NCBI GenBank assembly: GCA_002840155.1
Contig: PGZH01000011.1
Location: 248,001-312,000 of the forward strand
DNA: 64,000 nt
Source of the DNA: Gammaproteobacteria bacterium HGW-Gammaproteobacteria-13
GTDB taxonomy: Bacteria > Pseudomonadota > Gammaproteobacteria > Pseudomonadales > Pseudomonadaceae
Reading direction: 5' to 3'
Position 1 is the first letter of the stretch. Every line of letters starts with the position of its first letter. Position numbers and translations under genes: made by a program. The notes under the pieces were generated by a model. The model did not search any database. It saw nothing but the letters and a program-made list of their open reading frames with translations, and had not been told where the DNA came from. Positions 16,714 through 25,755 of this stretch are shown one piece after another.

Positions 16714-18156
16714 TTAGCGCTGATGCACGCTGTTGCCGATTTCCGCATGGTTGGCCGGGGCGTTTTGCGCCGCGTTAGGCCAGGCAGCTGGGTCGAGGTC
16801 CAGGTCGGCGAAGTTCTTCGCATCGAATACTGGCGACTCTATACCGGCCTTGATCTGGTTGTCGTAGTCGCGCATCAGGCGCAGGCCGACTTTGAACAGC
16901 AGCACCAGGGCAATCAGGTTGCAGATGGCCAGCAGGCCCATAGTCACGTCGGCAAAGGCGAACACCGTGCCCAGATCCTGCACCGAGCCCCAGAGTACCA
17001 GTGCCACTACCAGCACACGGTAAACCACCACCGGGCCACGCTTCTTGCTGAAGAAGCCCAGGGCGTTTTCGCCGAGGTAGTAGTTGTAGATCAGGGTGGT
17101 GAACACGAACAGCAGCAGCGCGACGGTGACGAACACCCGGCCCCACTCACCGACCACGCTGGCGACAGCGGTTTGGGTCAGCACTACGCCGGCCATTTCG
17201 GTGCCCGGCGTATACACACCCGACAGCAGGATGATCAGCGCGGTGCAGCTGCACAGGATGATGGTGTCGATAAACACGCTGAGCGACTGCACGATGCCCT
17301 GCGCTACCGGATGCTTGACCTCGGCAACAGCAGCGACGTTTGGCGCACTGCCCAGGCCGGCTTCGTTGGAGAACAGGCCGCGTTTTACGCCCATCAGGAT
17401 GGCCGCGCCGATACCGCCGGCAAAAGCAGGCTCCAGACCGAAAGCGCTCTTGAAGATCAGCGCCAGGGTGGCCGGGATAGCGTCGACGTTGCTGCCGATC
17501 ACGAACAGCGCCATGGCGATGTAGGAGAAGGCCATCACTGGTACCAGCACGTCAGCAAATTTGGCGATGCGCTTGATGCCGCCGAAGATGATCAGGCCGA
17601 TCACCACGGTCAGAATCAGGCCGCTGACATAGGTCGGCAGGCCGAAGGTGTCATGCATCGAGCTGGCCACGGTGAACGATTGCACGGCGTTGAAGCCGAA
17701 GCCGAAGGTCACCAGCAGCAGGATCGAAACGACGATGCCCAACCAGCGCTGGCCGAGGCCGTGCTGAATGTAGAAGGCCGGGCCACCGCGGTAGGTGCCG
17801 TCGTCTTCACGGCGCTTGTACAGCTGCGCCAGGGAACACTCGAAGTAGCTGGTGGCCATGCCGACCAGTGCTACGACCCACATCCAGAAGATCGCGCCCG
17901 GGCCACCGAGCATGATCGCCACCGAGACACCGGCGATGTTGCCGGCACCGACGCGACCGGCTACGGACAGCATCAGCGCCTGGAACGAACTGAGTTGACC
18001 CGGCTGACGCTGGAAGGCTTCGGCGAAGATGCGGAACATGCTGCCGAAATAGCGAAATTGAACGAAACGCGAGGCGAGGGTGAAGTACAGACCAAGGCCG
18101 ATCAGCATCACGATCAGGAGCTTGCTCCAGATCAGGTCGTTGAGAATATCGAGCAT
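16714..18156 (-). CDS. AGCS-family sodium:alanine/glycine symporter
   Basis: A 480-residue polytopic membrane protein of the alanine or glycine:cation symporter family. Diagnostic stretches are SVAGRVGAGNIAGVSVAIMLGGPGAIFWMW near the N-terminus (shown in pieces: RVGAGNIAGVSVAIMLGGPG, IFWMW), TYRGGPAFYIQHGLG, and MGVKRGLFSNEAGLGSAPN. About ten to eleven transmembrane helices and a hydrophilic C-terminal tail of about 45 residues. It imports a small neutral amino acid with sodium. The adjacent asparaginase hints at amide or amino-acid use, but the substrate is not decided by sequence. Confidence 0.92.
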   Translation of the reverse strand: MLDILNDLIWSKLLIVMLIGLGLYFTLASRFVQFRYFGSMFRIFAEAFQRQPGQLSSFQALMLSVAGRVGAGNIAGVSVAIMLGGPGAIFWMWVVALVGMATSYFECSLAQLYKRREDDGTYRGGPAFYIQHGLGQRWLGIVVSILLLVTFGFGFNAVQSFTVASSMHDTFGLPTYVSGLILTVVIGLIIFGGIKRIAKFADVLVPVMAFSYIAMALFVIGSNVDAIPATLALIFKSAFGLEPAFAGGIGAAILMGVKRGLFSNEAGLGSAPNVAAVAEVKHPVAQGIVQSLSVFIDTIILCSCTALIILLSGVYTPGTEMAGVVLTQTAVASVVGEWGRVFVTVALLLFVFTTLIYNYYLGENALGFFSKKRGPVVVYRVLVVALVLWGSVQDLGTVFAFADVTMGLLAICNLIALVLLFKVGLRLMRDYDNQIKAGIESPVFDAKNFADLDLDPAAWPNAAQNAPANHAEIGNSVHQR

Positions 18157-18307
18157 GGCAGTGAGGTCTCTCTTGTTGTTTTGTGAAGGAAATATGGGCG
18201 GGGCCGAATGGTTGAGCAGACGCGGCTGTGGTGCAATTTCGCGGATGGCGGCGAACTGACGCGAGTTGATGCTAGAATCGCGCCGCTCGCATCACCAGGA
18301 AACCGCC

Positions 18308-19126
18308 ATGTCCGACCATCTAGGCCCCAATCTAAAGCTGTTGTGTGGCCATTACCGGTCAATCGCCGAGGTTTGCCGCAAGCTCGCGATCAATCGCGCC
18401 CAGTTCAATAAATACCTGAGCGGACAGAGCCGACCAACGGCCTACAACCTCAAGCGCATCTGCGACTTTTTCGGCGTTGAGGCCTACGAGCTGAGCCTGC
18501 CCGCCGAGCAATTTGCCGACCTGATTGGCGCGCGCACGCCGGGCCAGGATGCCGGTGCGCGCAGCGACGCGCTGATGGAATTGCTCAAGCCGCTGCGTGC
18601 GTATGCCGGCAACCTGTCGCGCTATTGCGGCTACTACTTCGAATACTCCAACTGCATGTCGGTGCCGGGCACCGTGCTGTTGTCGCTGGTGCAGTTGTGG
18701 GAGGAAGACGGCGACTTTCTGTTCGAGCGCCAGGAGCGTCAGGAGCGCTCCGCCAGCGCTGACGTGCAGGGTGAGGATTGGGTGCGCTGCCGTTATCTGG
18801 GCGCCGCGTTCCAGCTGCAAGATCGGCTGTTTCTGATGGACTACGAATCGCTGACCCTCAACGAGATGAGCCAGACCATCCTCATCCCCAGCTACAAGAG
18901 CCGTATTACCCGCCTGAATGGCCTGAAAACCGGCGTATCCAGCGGTGACCGGCGCAGCCCGGCCTGCACTCGTGTGGTCTGGGAATACCTGGGCACCGAA
19001 ATCAACCGCATCAGCGCCTACCGCCAGGTACGCCTGTACCGCCCGGATGATCCGCGCATCGACGACGATGTGCGCCAGCGCCTGTCGGTAACGCCGCTGA
19101 AGAATGGTTTGTTTGAGATCGAGTGA
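18308..19126 (+). CDS. XRE-like HTH transcriptional regulator
   Basis: A 272-residue regulator with an N-terminal helix-turn-helix (SIAEVCRKLAINRAQFNKYL, then SGQSRPTAYNLKRICDFFGV) at about residues 16-62. A larger C-terminal domain, Tyr- and Trp-containing and mostly beta, is of no family I recognise. The ATG at 18308 has AGGA 7 bases upstream; the frame opens slightly earlier at 18266. It is divergent from the AGCS symporter with about 150 bp between starts, so it may regulate that gene and ansA. That role is inferred from position only. Confidence 0.8.
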   Translation: MSDHLGPNLKLLCGHYRSIAEVCRKLAINRAQFNKYLSGQSRPTAYNLKRICDFFGVEAYELSLPAEQFADLIGARTPGQDAGARSDALMELLKPLRAYAGNLSRYCGYYFEYSNCMSVPGTVLLSLVQLWEEDGDFLFERQERQERSASADVQGEDWVRCRYLGAAFQLQDRLFLMDYESLTLNEMSQTILIPSYKSRITRLNGLKTGVSSGDRRSPACTRVVWEYLGTEINRISAYRQVRLYRPDDPRIDDDVRQRLSVTPLKNGLFEIE

Positions 19127-19201
19127 GTCACTGAGCGGGTGCGTGATGGGCTGAGTTTTAGCCCTCAGGCCCATCACGATGGAGAAGCAGGTTCCTGCCG
19201 A

Positions 19202-22105
19202 TCAGAACCCCATTTGCCATTGCGCGACAATGGCATGGTTCTGCGCGTTGCTACCCAACTCGCCGCTGTAACCCATACCCAGGCTCTGGGTGCTGCTCAG
19301 GCCGATGTCGACGCCGGCGTCGAGCAGCAGGCTGTTGCGGTCCAGGGCGCTGCCTTCGACGCTGAAGGCGCTGCCGCCGCTGAGAAAGGACTGGCGGGTA
19401 GTACTGTCGAGGTTACCGTAGACGTGGCGCCAGGCCGCCGAGAGGCGCGGGGTGATGGTCATGCCGTTCGCCAGTCTGTCGAGGTGGGCCAGGCGCACAC
19501 CGAAGGTGCTGGTGAGGTTGCCTTGGTCCTGGTCATCCACCTGCAGCGCGGCGACGCCGCCTTTCTCGTCGTAGCTGTCACGAGCGTAATACTGGTAGCC
19601 CAGAGCGGCAAAAGGCTCAGCCTGCAACTTACCGCTGCCCATGGCGTAGCCGAGTTCGCTGAAGGCCTGGAAGCTCTCGGCATCGTAGCTGCCACGCAGG
19701 CGGTCGCTGAAGCCGCTGAAGGCCACTTCGCGCTTGCTGTGGCCGTCGTGACGGCTGTAGGCCGCGCCCAGGCGCAGCGCCAGAGGGCCGCTCTGACGCA
19801 GGCCGTAGACGCCCAAGTGCAGGCTGTCGATATCACCTTTGAAGCCGCTAACGGCTTCTAGGTCGGTGCGTGAATAGCCGCCGAGCAGGCCCAGGCGCCA
19901 GTCGCCGGCCACTGCCCAATCCGCGCCTGCTACGGCGCCGCGGGTGTCGCTATCCAGGTCGTGGCCACCCTGACTGCCGTCGAGGCTGCCGTTGCTACCC
20001 AGGGCCTGGACCCAGAGCCGACCGCGCGCCGAAGGGTCGTTGAGGTTGCGGGCCTCGGCAGGCACGCCAGTGGCCGCCAGCAGCGGGCCGTCTGCCAGGG
20101 TCAGTGAACTCTGCAGGTTGCCGCCCAGGCCGCTGCTGAATGATTGCAGGGCACCGAGCATGGCGCCGCTGACCTGGCCAGTGCTGCCCAGGCCACTGCT
20201 GGCTAAGCTGGCGTTGCTGGAAGCGGCCAGCTGTTCCAAGGCTTGGCGGGCTTCGCCGCTGCTGCTGGTGAGCAAGGCGTTGTAGAGCTGCGGGCTACCT
20301 TGGGCGCTGATGCTACCGGCGACGTTGGCACCGTTGCTGTTGCCCGCCATATCGGCGAAGGCAACGTCATTGCGCGCCAGCTCCAGCTCCACGCTGTTTG
20401 CCGCGTAGCTCAGAGTCGGGGTGAGGAAGGCAAAGTTGCTGCTAACACTGGCGAAGCGGCCGGTTACGCCCTCGGCGGCCTGCAGCACCTGGTAGTGGCT
20501 GGTGTTTGGGTAGCTGCCGGCGTTGGCGCGGACCTCCAGATGGGCACCGTTCAATACGACCTGGCCAGCGGCCTGCAGCGGGCTGTGGCTGCCGTCGGCA
20601 GAGACGGCAAAGGCCAGGGTGGAGCCGGCCGCCAGGTTGAGGTTATGGACCTGGCCGCCGCCGGCGTAGGTGCCGCCAGCGCGGATATCCAGGGTGCCGC
20701 CGATACGGCCGAGGTTTACCAACTCGGCGCCAGCGAGTACCCGGCCGCCTTCGCTGAAGTCATTGCTGTCGAGGGTCCAGCGCCCGGCGTTGACCTGCAG
20801 CCATTCAAAGTTGCTGCTGTTGCCGAAACTACCGCCAGCGGCGTCGTCCAGGCTCAGAACATCGCGGCCGGCGCCGCCATCCACCAGGCCGACGAACTGG
20901 CTGCCGCTACGCAGGCTTAGGTGGTCGGCACCGCCGCCCAGGTCCAGGGCCACGCCGCCGGTGCTGCTGATCAGGCCGCCGTTGATCACGCTGTCGTTCT
21001 GTTCGCCGATGATGCGCACTGCATCGCCGCCCAGGCCGAGGATCTGCCCGAAGTTTTCCAGGTAGGTGGCGTAGGGCGCGCCGCCGGTGGCGCTGTCGTC
21101 GATCAGGATGGCGTTGGCTGCGCCGCTGATAGTGGCGTTGGCGCGGTTATAGATGGTGCCGCCGCCCATGGCGATGCCTTCGCTGGTGTTGGCCGAGCCG
21201 TCCTTGGCGCCGCCGGCACCGATGCCTTCGATGATGCCGTGGTTGTCGATGTAACCTTCACCATCGATGTCCACGCCGTCGCCATCACCGTCTGCCACCA
21301 AGCCGCTGTAGGCGCCGGTGATACGACCGTAGTTGATCACTCGGCCATTACCGTCGGAACCGAAGCCCGAGCCGTTGCGACCAATGACGACGCCGCCTGC
21401 GTGGTTGACCAACTCGGCCCCCACATCGGTGGTAATGCCGTGGCGGCCGCCGGAGATGGTGCCGTAGTTCTCCACTTTGCCGCCGGTAGAGGCGTCGAAG
21501 TCGATGCCATCGTACTTGGCATCGGCGTTGGTCATATCGCCGCTGCTGATTTCACCGTAGTTGGTGATGGTGGCGTTGTTGCCGACGCGCATGGCGTCTT
21601 CCTTCACCCCGTGGATCAGGCCGGTCTCGCGGTTGAGGATGTCGATCTGCACATTGGTCTTGAGATCCTTGAGCATGATCGCGCGGTCGGTCTGGGAAAT
21701 GATGGTGCCGGCGTTGTCGATGCTCACCTGGGTGCCGGCCAGGTCGGTGCTAAGGCGGATGCCCTGCTTGGAGGCGTCAATGCTGGCGCCTTCGCGGTTG
21801 ATGATCTGATAGGTGCGCGGGGTGCTGCTGCCAGAGCTGTCGATGCCGCGATCAGCGGTGGACTTGATCAGCCCGCTGTTGTCGACGATCACTCCGGCAC
21901 CGCTGGTGGCGTTCTTCAGGTCCACGCTTTTGCCGCTGGTAATGATGCTGCCAGTGCCGTCGACCTGCAGGGTGGTTTCCCCGCTGAGCACCTGACCGGT
22001 TGTGGTGGCACTGTCCACCGTGACGGTGGCCGCTCCGGCCAGGGAGGTGACGCCGAATAAGGCGAGGGCTATGCAGTGGGCGAGCGGGGTGAGCGTGCGG
22101 TTCAT
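19202..22105 (-). CDS. Autotransporter (type V secretion) outer-membrane protein
   Basis: A 967-residue autotransporter. A signal peptide (HCIALALFGVTSLAGAA, cleavage near residue 26) leads a passenger of beta-helix type with many Asn-X-Gly-Thr-Ile-like repeats (IDNAGTIISQ, ITNYGEISSG, VENYGTISGG, VINYGRITGA). The C-terminal barrel spans about residues 690-967 (RGRLWVQALGSNGSLDGSQG, DWRLGLLGGYSRTD) and ends in QWQMGF with the usual terminal Phe. No protease or lipase triad is visible in the passenger, so an adhesin or surface role is likely but unproven. The Shine-Dalgarno is weak. Confidence 0.9.
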   Translation of the reverse strand: MNRTLTPLAHCIALALFGVTSLAGAATVTVDSATTTGQVLSGETTLQVDGTGSIITSGKSVDLKNATSGAGVIVDNSGLIKSTADRGIDSSGSSTPRTYQIINREGASIDASKQGIRLSTDLAGTQVSIDNAGTIISQTDRAIMLKDLKTNVQIDILNRETGLIHGVKEDAMRVGNNATITNYGEISSGDMTNADAKYDGIDFDASTGGKVENYGTISGGRHGITTDVGAELVNHAGGVVIGRNGSGFGSDGNGRVINYGRITGAYSGLVADGDGDGVDIDGEGYIDNHGIIEGIGAGGAKDGSANTSEGIAMGGGTIYNRANATISGAANAILIDDSATGGAPYATYLENFGQILGLGGDAVRIIGEQNDSVINGGLISSTGGVALDLGGGADHLSLRSGSQFVGLVDGGAGRDVLSLDDAAGGSFGNSSNFEWLQVNAGRWTLDSNDFSEGGRVLAGAELVNLGRIGGTLDIRAGGTYAGGGQVHNLNLAAGSTLAFAVSADGSHSPLQAAGQVVLNGAHLEVRANAGSYPNTSHYQVLQAAEGVTGRFASVSSNFAFLTPTLSYAANSVELELARNDVAFADMAGNSNGANVAGSISAQGSPQLYNALLTSSSGEARQALEQLAASSNASLASSGLGSTGQVSGAMLGALQSFSSGLGGNLQSSLTLADGPLLAATGVPAEARNLNDPSARGRLWVQALGSNGSLDGSQGGHDLDSDTRGAVAGADWAVAGDWRLGLLGGYSRTDLEAVSGFKGDIDSLHLGVYGLRQSGPLALRLGAAYSRHDGHSKREVAFSGFSDRLRGSYDAESFQAFSELGYAMGSGKLQAEPFAALGYQYYARDSYDEKGGVAALQVDDQDQGNLTSTFGVRLAHLDRLANGMTITPRLSAAWRHVYGNLDSTTRQSFLSGGSAFSVEGSALDRNSLLLDAGVDIGLSSTQSLGMGYSGELGSNAQNHAIVAQWQMGF

Positions 22106-22271
22106 GGCGGCAACCTTGGTTGTGATTTTGGTGGTTGGCCGCCGTTTATAGGGAAAAAGTATTACGACTTCGTAACAAGCAGGTGATAAGTAATAAGACC
22201 ATTCTCTGGTTGCACGCTTTTACAGGGGCGGCTTTCGCCTTGCAGGGTTCACCCCGTACAGAGGGTTCCTG

Positions 22272-22943
22272 TCAGCCCCTACACTCCTCCAGCCGGCGCT
22301 TCTGCTGGCCCTCTACAGCGAAGTTATCCGCTGCCAGCCAGCGTTGGAAACCGTCGCGTACTGCCGGCCAGTCGCCGTCGATGATGGCGAACCAGGCGGT
22401 GTCGCGGTTGCGGCCTTTGCGCACCATATGTTGGCGAAACAGCCCTTCGGCAGTGAAACCGAAGCGCTCGGCGGCGCGCATCGAGCGGGCGTTGGCGGCG
22501 TCGCACTTCCACTCCAGGCGGCGGTAGCCGAGGTCGTCGAAGGCGTGTCGGGCCAGCAGGTAGACCGCCTCGGTGGCGCCGGGTGTGCGCTGCATGGCCG
22601 CGCCGAAGGCAACATGGCCGATCTCGATGCAGCCATCCTGCGGCGTGATGCGCAGGTAACTGAACAGGCCCAGGGCCTTTCCGCTGACGTTGTCGAGCAC
22701 TGCGTAGAACAGCGGGTCGCGGCTGCTGGCGTTGCCGGCCAACCAGGTATCGAACTCGGCCCGTACGTTGAACGGGCCGTAGGGCAGGTAGTCCCACAGT
22801 GCCGGGTCCGGTCCCTGCAGCGCGGCCCATAGCTCATCGCCGTGGCGTGCGCTGTCGAGGGGCGCCAGGTGGACGAAACGGCCAGACAGTTCACGCTGAT
22901 CGGGTGCCGGGCGCGGCTGCCAGTGAGTGAGATCGGTGGTCAT
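22272..22943 (-). CDS. GNAT-family N-acetyltransferase, RimJ/RimL-like
   Basis: A 223-residue acetyltransferase of the RimJ/RimL-like GNAT group, with IGHVAFGAAMQRTPGATEAV and the conserved LEWKCDAANARSMRAAERFGF. The ATG at 22943 overlaps the preceding GNAT stop (TGATG), and GGAAG lies upstream, so translation is probably coupled. It is the last gene of a three-gene cluster, paiB-GNAT-GNAT. The substrate is unknown; an amino-acid, antibiotic or protein N-terminus is possible. Confidence 0.88.
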   Translation of the reverse strand: MTTDLTHWQPRPAPDQRELSGRFVHLAPLDSARHGDELWAALQGPDPALWDYLPYGPFNVRAEFDTWLAGNASSRDPLFYAVLDNVSGKALGLFSYLRITPQDGCIEIGHVAFGAAMQRTPGATEAVYLLARHAFDDLGYRRLEWKCDAANARSMRAAERFGFTAEGLFRQHMVRKGRNRDTAWFAIIDGDWPAVRDGFQRWLAADNFAVEGQQKRRLEECRG

Positions 22944-23386
22944 CAGAAGAGCTTCCTGTATTGGATAAAACCCGAGCGTTCGGCGATGCGGTCGTAGAGC
23001 TGACGGCCGGGGTAGTTGGTTTCCTGGGTCAGCCAATGCACGCGGCTGCAGCCGGCTGCCTGGGCCTGGGCATAGACGTGTTCGATCAGCAGCCGGCCGA
23101 TGCCGCCGCCGCGCTGATCGGCGCCGACAAACAGGTCCTGCAGGTAGCAGCTGTGTTCCACCGACCAATTAGTGCGGTGGAAGATCCACTGCACCAGTCC
23201 CACGGCCTGGCCGTCGCGCCAGGCGAGGGCGGCATGGGTCGGCTCGCTTGGGTCGAGAAAGCGCTGCCAGGTCATGGCGTTGACCTCGGCGGGCAGCTCG
23301 CTCTGGTAGAAGTGCAGATAGCCCCGCCACAGCGGTAGCCAGGCGGCGTGATCGGCGCTGCTGACGGGACGAATTTCAATGTTCAT
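22943..23386 (-). CDS. GNAT-family N-acetyltransferase, paralogue of 14597-15052
   Basis: A 147-residue GNAT enzyme. Motif A reads LQDLFVGADQRGGGIGRLLI. The start at 23386 has GGAAG upstream and overlaps the paiB stop by 4 bases (ATGA); its own stop overlaps the next GNAT start. It shares the opening (IEIRPVSSADHAAWLPLW), the middle (TWQRFLDP) and the C-terminus (IAERSGFIQYRKLF) with the GNAT at 14597-15052, so the two are recent paralogues about 8 kb apart. Confidence 0.88.
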   Translation of the reverse strand: MNIEIRPVSSADHAAWLPLWRGYLHFYQSELPAEVNAMTWQRFLDPSEPTHAALAWRDGQAVGLVQWIFHRTNWSVEHSCYLQDLFVGADQRGGGIGRLLIEHVYAQAQAAGCSRVHWLTQETNYPGRQLYDRIAERSGFIQYRKLF

Positions 23387-24033
23387 GGCGCTTCCTTGGC
23401 TAGGTGTTGGGTATTGATTTGTGCGGCCAGTGCGCGGTCGCGCGGGTCATGGCTGGCGTGCAGGCCCTCGCGCACGCCGGTTTGGTCGGCCTGGCTGCGG
23501 TTCTGTCCGAGCTTCCATTTGCCCTCCAGGCGTTCGATGGGCAGGGCGAAGCCGACGATGGCGCGCAGCATGCTGTCGATATAGTCGCGCGGTGCATCGC
23601 TGACCGCCCAGGGTTGCGGGCGCTCGGCTTCATGCAGCGCGCTGAGGCGGCTGACCAGCTGCAGCAGACGCTCGGCGTCATCGAACACCTCGGCGCGGCC
23701 ATGGGCCTGCACGCTGATGTAGTTCCAGGTCGGCACCACCTTGCCGTGCTCGGCCTTGGCGGCGTACCAGGACGGGCTGATATAGGCCTCCGCACCCTGG
23801 AAGATCACCAGCGCCGGGCTGCCCTCAGCCAAATCGCGCCACTGCGGGTTGGCCCGAGCGAAGTGGCCGTACAGCGTGCCGTATTGACCTTCGTCAGGTG
23901 CTAGCAACAGCGGTAGGTGACTGGCGAGCAAACCCTGTTTGCCGTGGCTGACCAGCGTCGGCAGGCGCGTGGCGTGCATCTGCTGGTGCAGCGTGGCGAG
24001 GTCGTCCTGGCGAAAGGCGGTGGGCGTGTACAT
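23383..24033 (-). CDS. paiB: PaiB-family FMN-binding protein
   Basis: A 216-residue member of the PaiB/FMN-binding split-barrel family. The opening MYTPTAFRQDD, the stretch SHLPLLLAPDEGQYGTLYGH, and PSWYAAKAEHGKVVPTWNY are typical. The start at 24033 follows GGAG. In Bacillus, PaiB works with the acetyltransferase PaiA in polyamine and stress response; here it overlaps a GNAT gene, which recalls that pairing. It diverges from a MocR-type regulator with 91 bp between starts, which probably controls it. The exact role in Pseudomonas is not established by sequence. Confidence 0.88.
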   Translation of the reverse strand: MYTPTAFRQDDLATLHQQMHATRLPTLVSHGKQGLLASHLPLLLAPDEGQYGTLYGHFARANPQWRDLAEGSPALVIFQGAEAYISPSWYAAKAEHGKVVPTWNYISVQAHGRAEVFDDAERLLQLVSRLSALHEAERPQPWAVSDAPRDYIDSMLRAIVGFALPIERLEGKWKLGQNRSQADQTGVREGLHASHDPRDRALAAQINTQHLAKEAP

Positions 24034-24124
24034 GGGCGGGCTCCTGAGCTGGTGAAGCCATACTAGGCAGCGTATTGGTCTGTTGTAAGATCCACTTTCT
24101 GCGACTTTTATAGAGCCAATCGCC

Positions 24125-25606
24125 ATGCCAATTTCGCCCGTTCCGCCGCTGCCGGTCGATCTCTCTGGCATCCAGCTCGACCCACAGCAGGGGCTGGCGC
24201 GTCAGCTTTATCAGGCGCTGCGTGAGCGCATCCTCGATGGTCGTCTGCAACGCCGCACGCGCTTGCCGGCCAGCCGTGATCTGGCGAGCCTGCTGGGCAT
24301 CTCGCGCAATACCGTGACCCGCGCTTTCGATCAGCTGTACGCCGAGGGTTATATCGAGGGGCGGATCGGAGCGGGCACCTATGTGGCCGAATTGAGTGCG
24401 GCGACGCGGCCTTCCGCGCCGCCCATGGTGCACGCGTCCGACAACCCGCAAAGTGCGGCGCTGCAGCTGTTGCAGACGCATCACCTGAGCCCGCCCTTGA
24501 GCGGCGCGCCACGGGCGTTTCGCGTCGGCGTGCCGGCCTTTGACCTGTTTCCCTTCGAGACTTGGGCGCGGCTGTCTGCGCGCTTCTGGCGCAAACCGTC
24601 GCCTGCGCGCTTGGGCTATGGCGACCCGGCGGGCGACCTGCAATTGCGCGAGCTGATCGCCGCCTACCTGCGCAACAGCCGTGGCCTGCACTGTGATCCG
24701 GCGCAGATCGTGGTCACCAATGGCGCGCAGCAGGCCATCAGCCTGTGCGCGCAACTGCTGGTGACGCCGGGTGCGCGGGTGGCGCTGGAGAACCCCGGCT
24801 ACCGCGCCGCCGGCCACGCGCTGGCGATAGCCGGGGCGCAGCTGTGCGGCGTGGCGGTGGATGGCGAAGGCTTGGATGTTCCGGCGTTGGCGCAGCTTGA
24901 GGACTGTCGGCTGGTTTACCTGACGCCATCGCACCAGTACCCGACCGGCGTCACCCTGTCGCTGGCGCGGCGTCTGCAACTGCTGGAATGGGCTGAGCGC
25001 CATAACGGCCTGATTATCGAAGACGACTACGACGGTGAGTACCGCTACAGCGGCACGCCGCTGGCGCCCTTGGCCGCTCTCGACCGCCAGGGCCGGGTGC
25101 TGTATGTCGGCACCTTCTGCAAGATCACCTTTCCGGCGTTGCGTCTGGGTTATCTGGTATTGCCGCCAGCGCTGGCCGAAGCCTTCGCCCAACGCCGCGC
25201 CCTGGATATGCGCCATTCGGAAATTGGCACCCAGGCGGTGATGGCCGAATTTATCGCTGCCGGGCATTTTCAGCGGCATATCCGCCGTATGCGCACGGCC
25301 GCCCGCAGTCGCCGCGATGCGTTGCTGGCCGGTTGGCCTGAGTCGGTGCCGGGCTGCGCGCCGTTGCCGGTGGTGGAGGCTGGGCTGCATCTGTGCGTGC
25401 GGGTCGACAGCCTGGCCCGCGAGCGTGAGCTGATCAGCGCTGCCGAACGGGTTGGGGTGGAGATCAGCGCGCTTAGCAGTTACTGGCTGCCCAACAGCCG
25501 CACCCCTGAAGATCAGCGCGCCGGGCTGGTGTTGGGTTTTGCCGCGGTGCCGGAGGCGCAAATCGCCGAGGCCCTGCAGGCATTGCGCAAGGCCTGGCAG
25601 CTTTAG
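24125..25606 (+). CDS. MocR/PdxR-like regulator (GntR HTH fused to class I aminotransferase domain)
   Basis: A 493-residue MocR-family regulator. An N-terminal GntR winged HTH (residues about 20-90: RQLYQALRERILDGRL, ASLLGISRNTVTRAFDQLYA) is joined by a linker to an aminotransferase-like PLP-binding domain. PLP contacts are visible: TPSHQYPTGVTL, EDDYDGEYRY, and the Schiff-base Lys in YVGTFCKITFPALRLGY. The gene is divergent from paiB and the two GNAT genes, the usual MocR target layout, and probably activates them. The effector is unknown. Confidence 0.9.
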   Translation: MPISPVPPLPVDLSGIQLDPQQGLARQLYQALRERILDGRLQRRTRLPASRDLASLLGISRNTVTRAFDQLYAEGYIEGRIGAGTYVAELSAATRPSAPPMVHASDNPQSAALQLLQTHHLSPPLSGAPRAFRVGVPAFDLFPFETWARLSARFWRKPSPARLGYGDPAGDLQLRELIAAYLRNSRGLHCDPAQIVVTNGAQQAISLCAQLLVTPGARVALENPGYRAAGHALAIAGAQLCGVAVDGEGLDVPALAQLEDCRLVYLTPSHQYPTGVTLSLARRLQLLEWAERHNGLIIEDDYDGEYRYSGTPLAPLAALDRQGRVLYVGTFCKITFPALRLGYLVLPPALAEAFAQRRALDMRHSEIGTQAVMAEFIAAGHFQRHIRRMRTAARSRRDALLAGWPESVPGCAPLPVVEAGLHLCVRVDSLARERELISAAERVGVEISALSSYWLPNSRTPEDQRAGLVLGFAAVPEAQIAEALQALRKAWQL

Positions 25607-25625
25607 CCGTGCGAGGTGCTCAGGC

Positions 25626-25684
25626 GTAGGATGGGTGGTAACCCATCAACTGGCTGCTGGCTGATGGGTTACCACCCATCCTAC
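25626..25684. repeat. REP-like inverted repeat (GTAGGATGGGTGG type)
   Basis: Perfect 23-bp inverted arms, beginning GTAGGATGGGTGGTAACCC at 25626 and ending in its complement at 25684, with a 13-base loop. It lies between the convergent MocR-type and binding-protein genes. Distinct in sequence from the other REP-like families in the window. Confidence 0.85.
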
Positions 25685-25755
25685 GGGCTCAAATCCCGAA
25701 CCAATGCCGCTTGCCTGGCGAGGGCAGCGCAGCACTGATCTTAAGTGAACGGCAT

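Noticed and set aside
16723..18186. Plus-strand reading frame of 487 codons opposite the AGCS symporter
   Set aside because: The minus strand encodes a full symporter with all motifs; the other frame is a His/Gln/Asp-rich shadow.
23894..25561. Minus-strand reading frame of 555 codons opposite the MocR-type regulator
   Set aside because: Arg/Gln-rich shadow of a well-defined gene, and it would overlap paiB.
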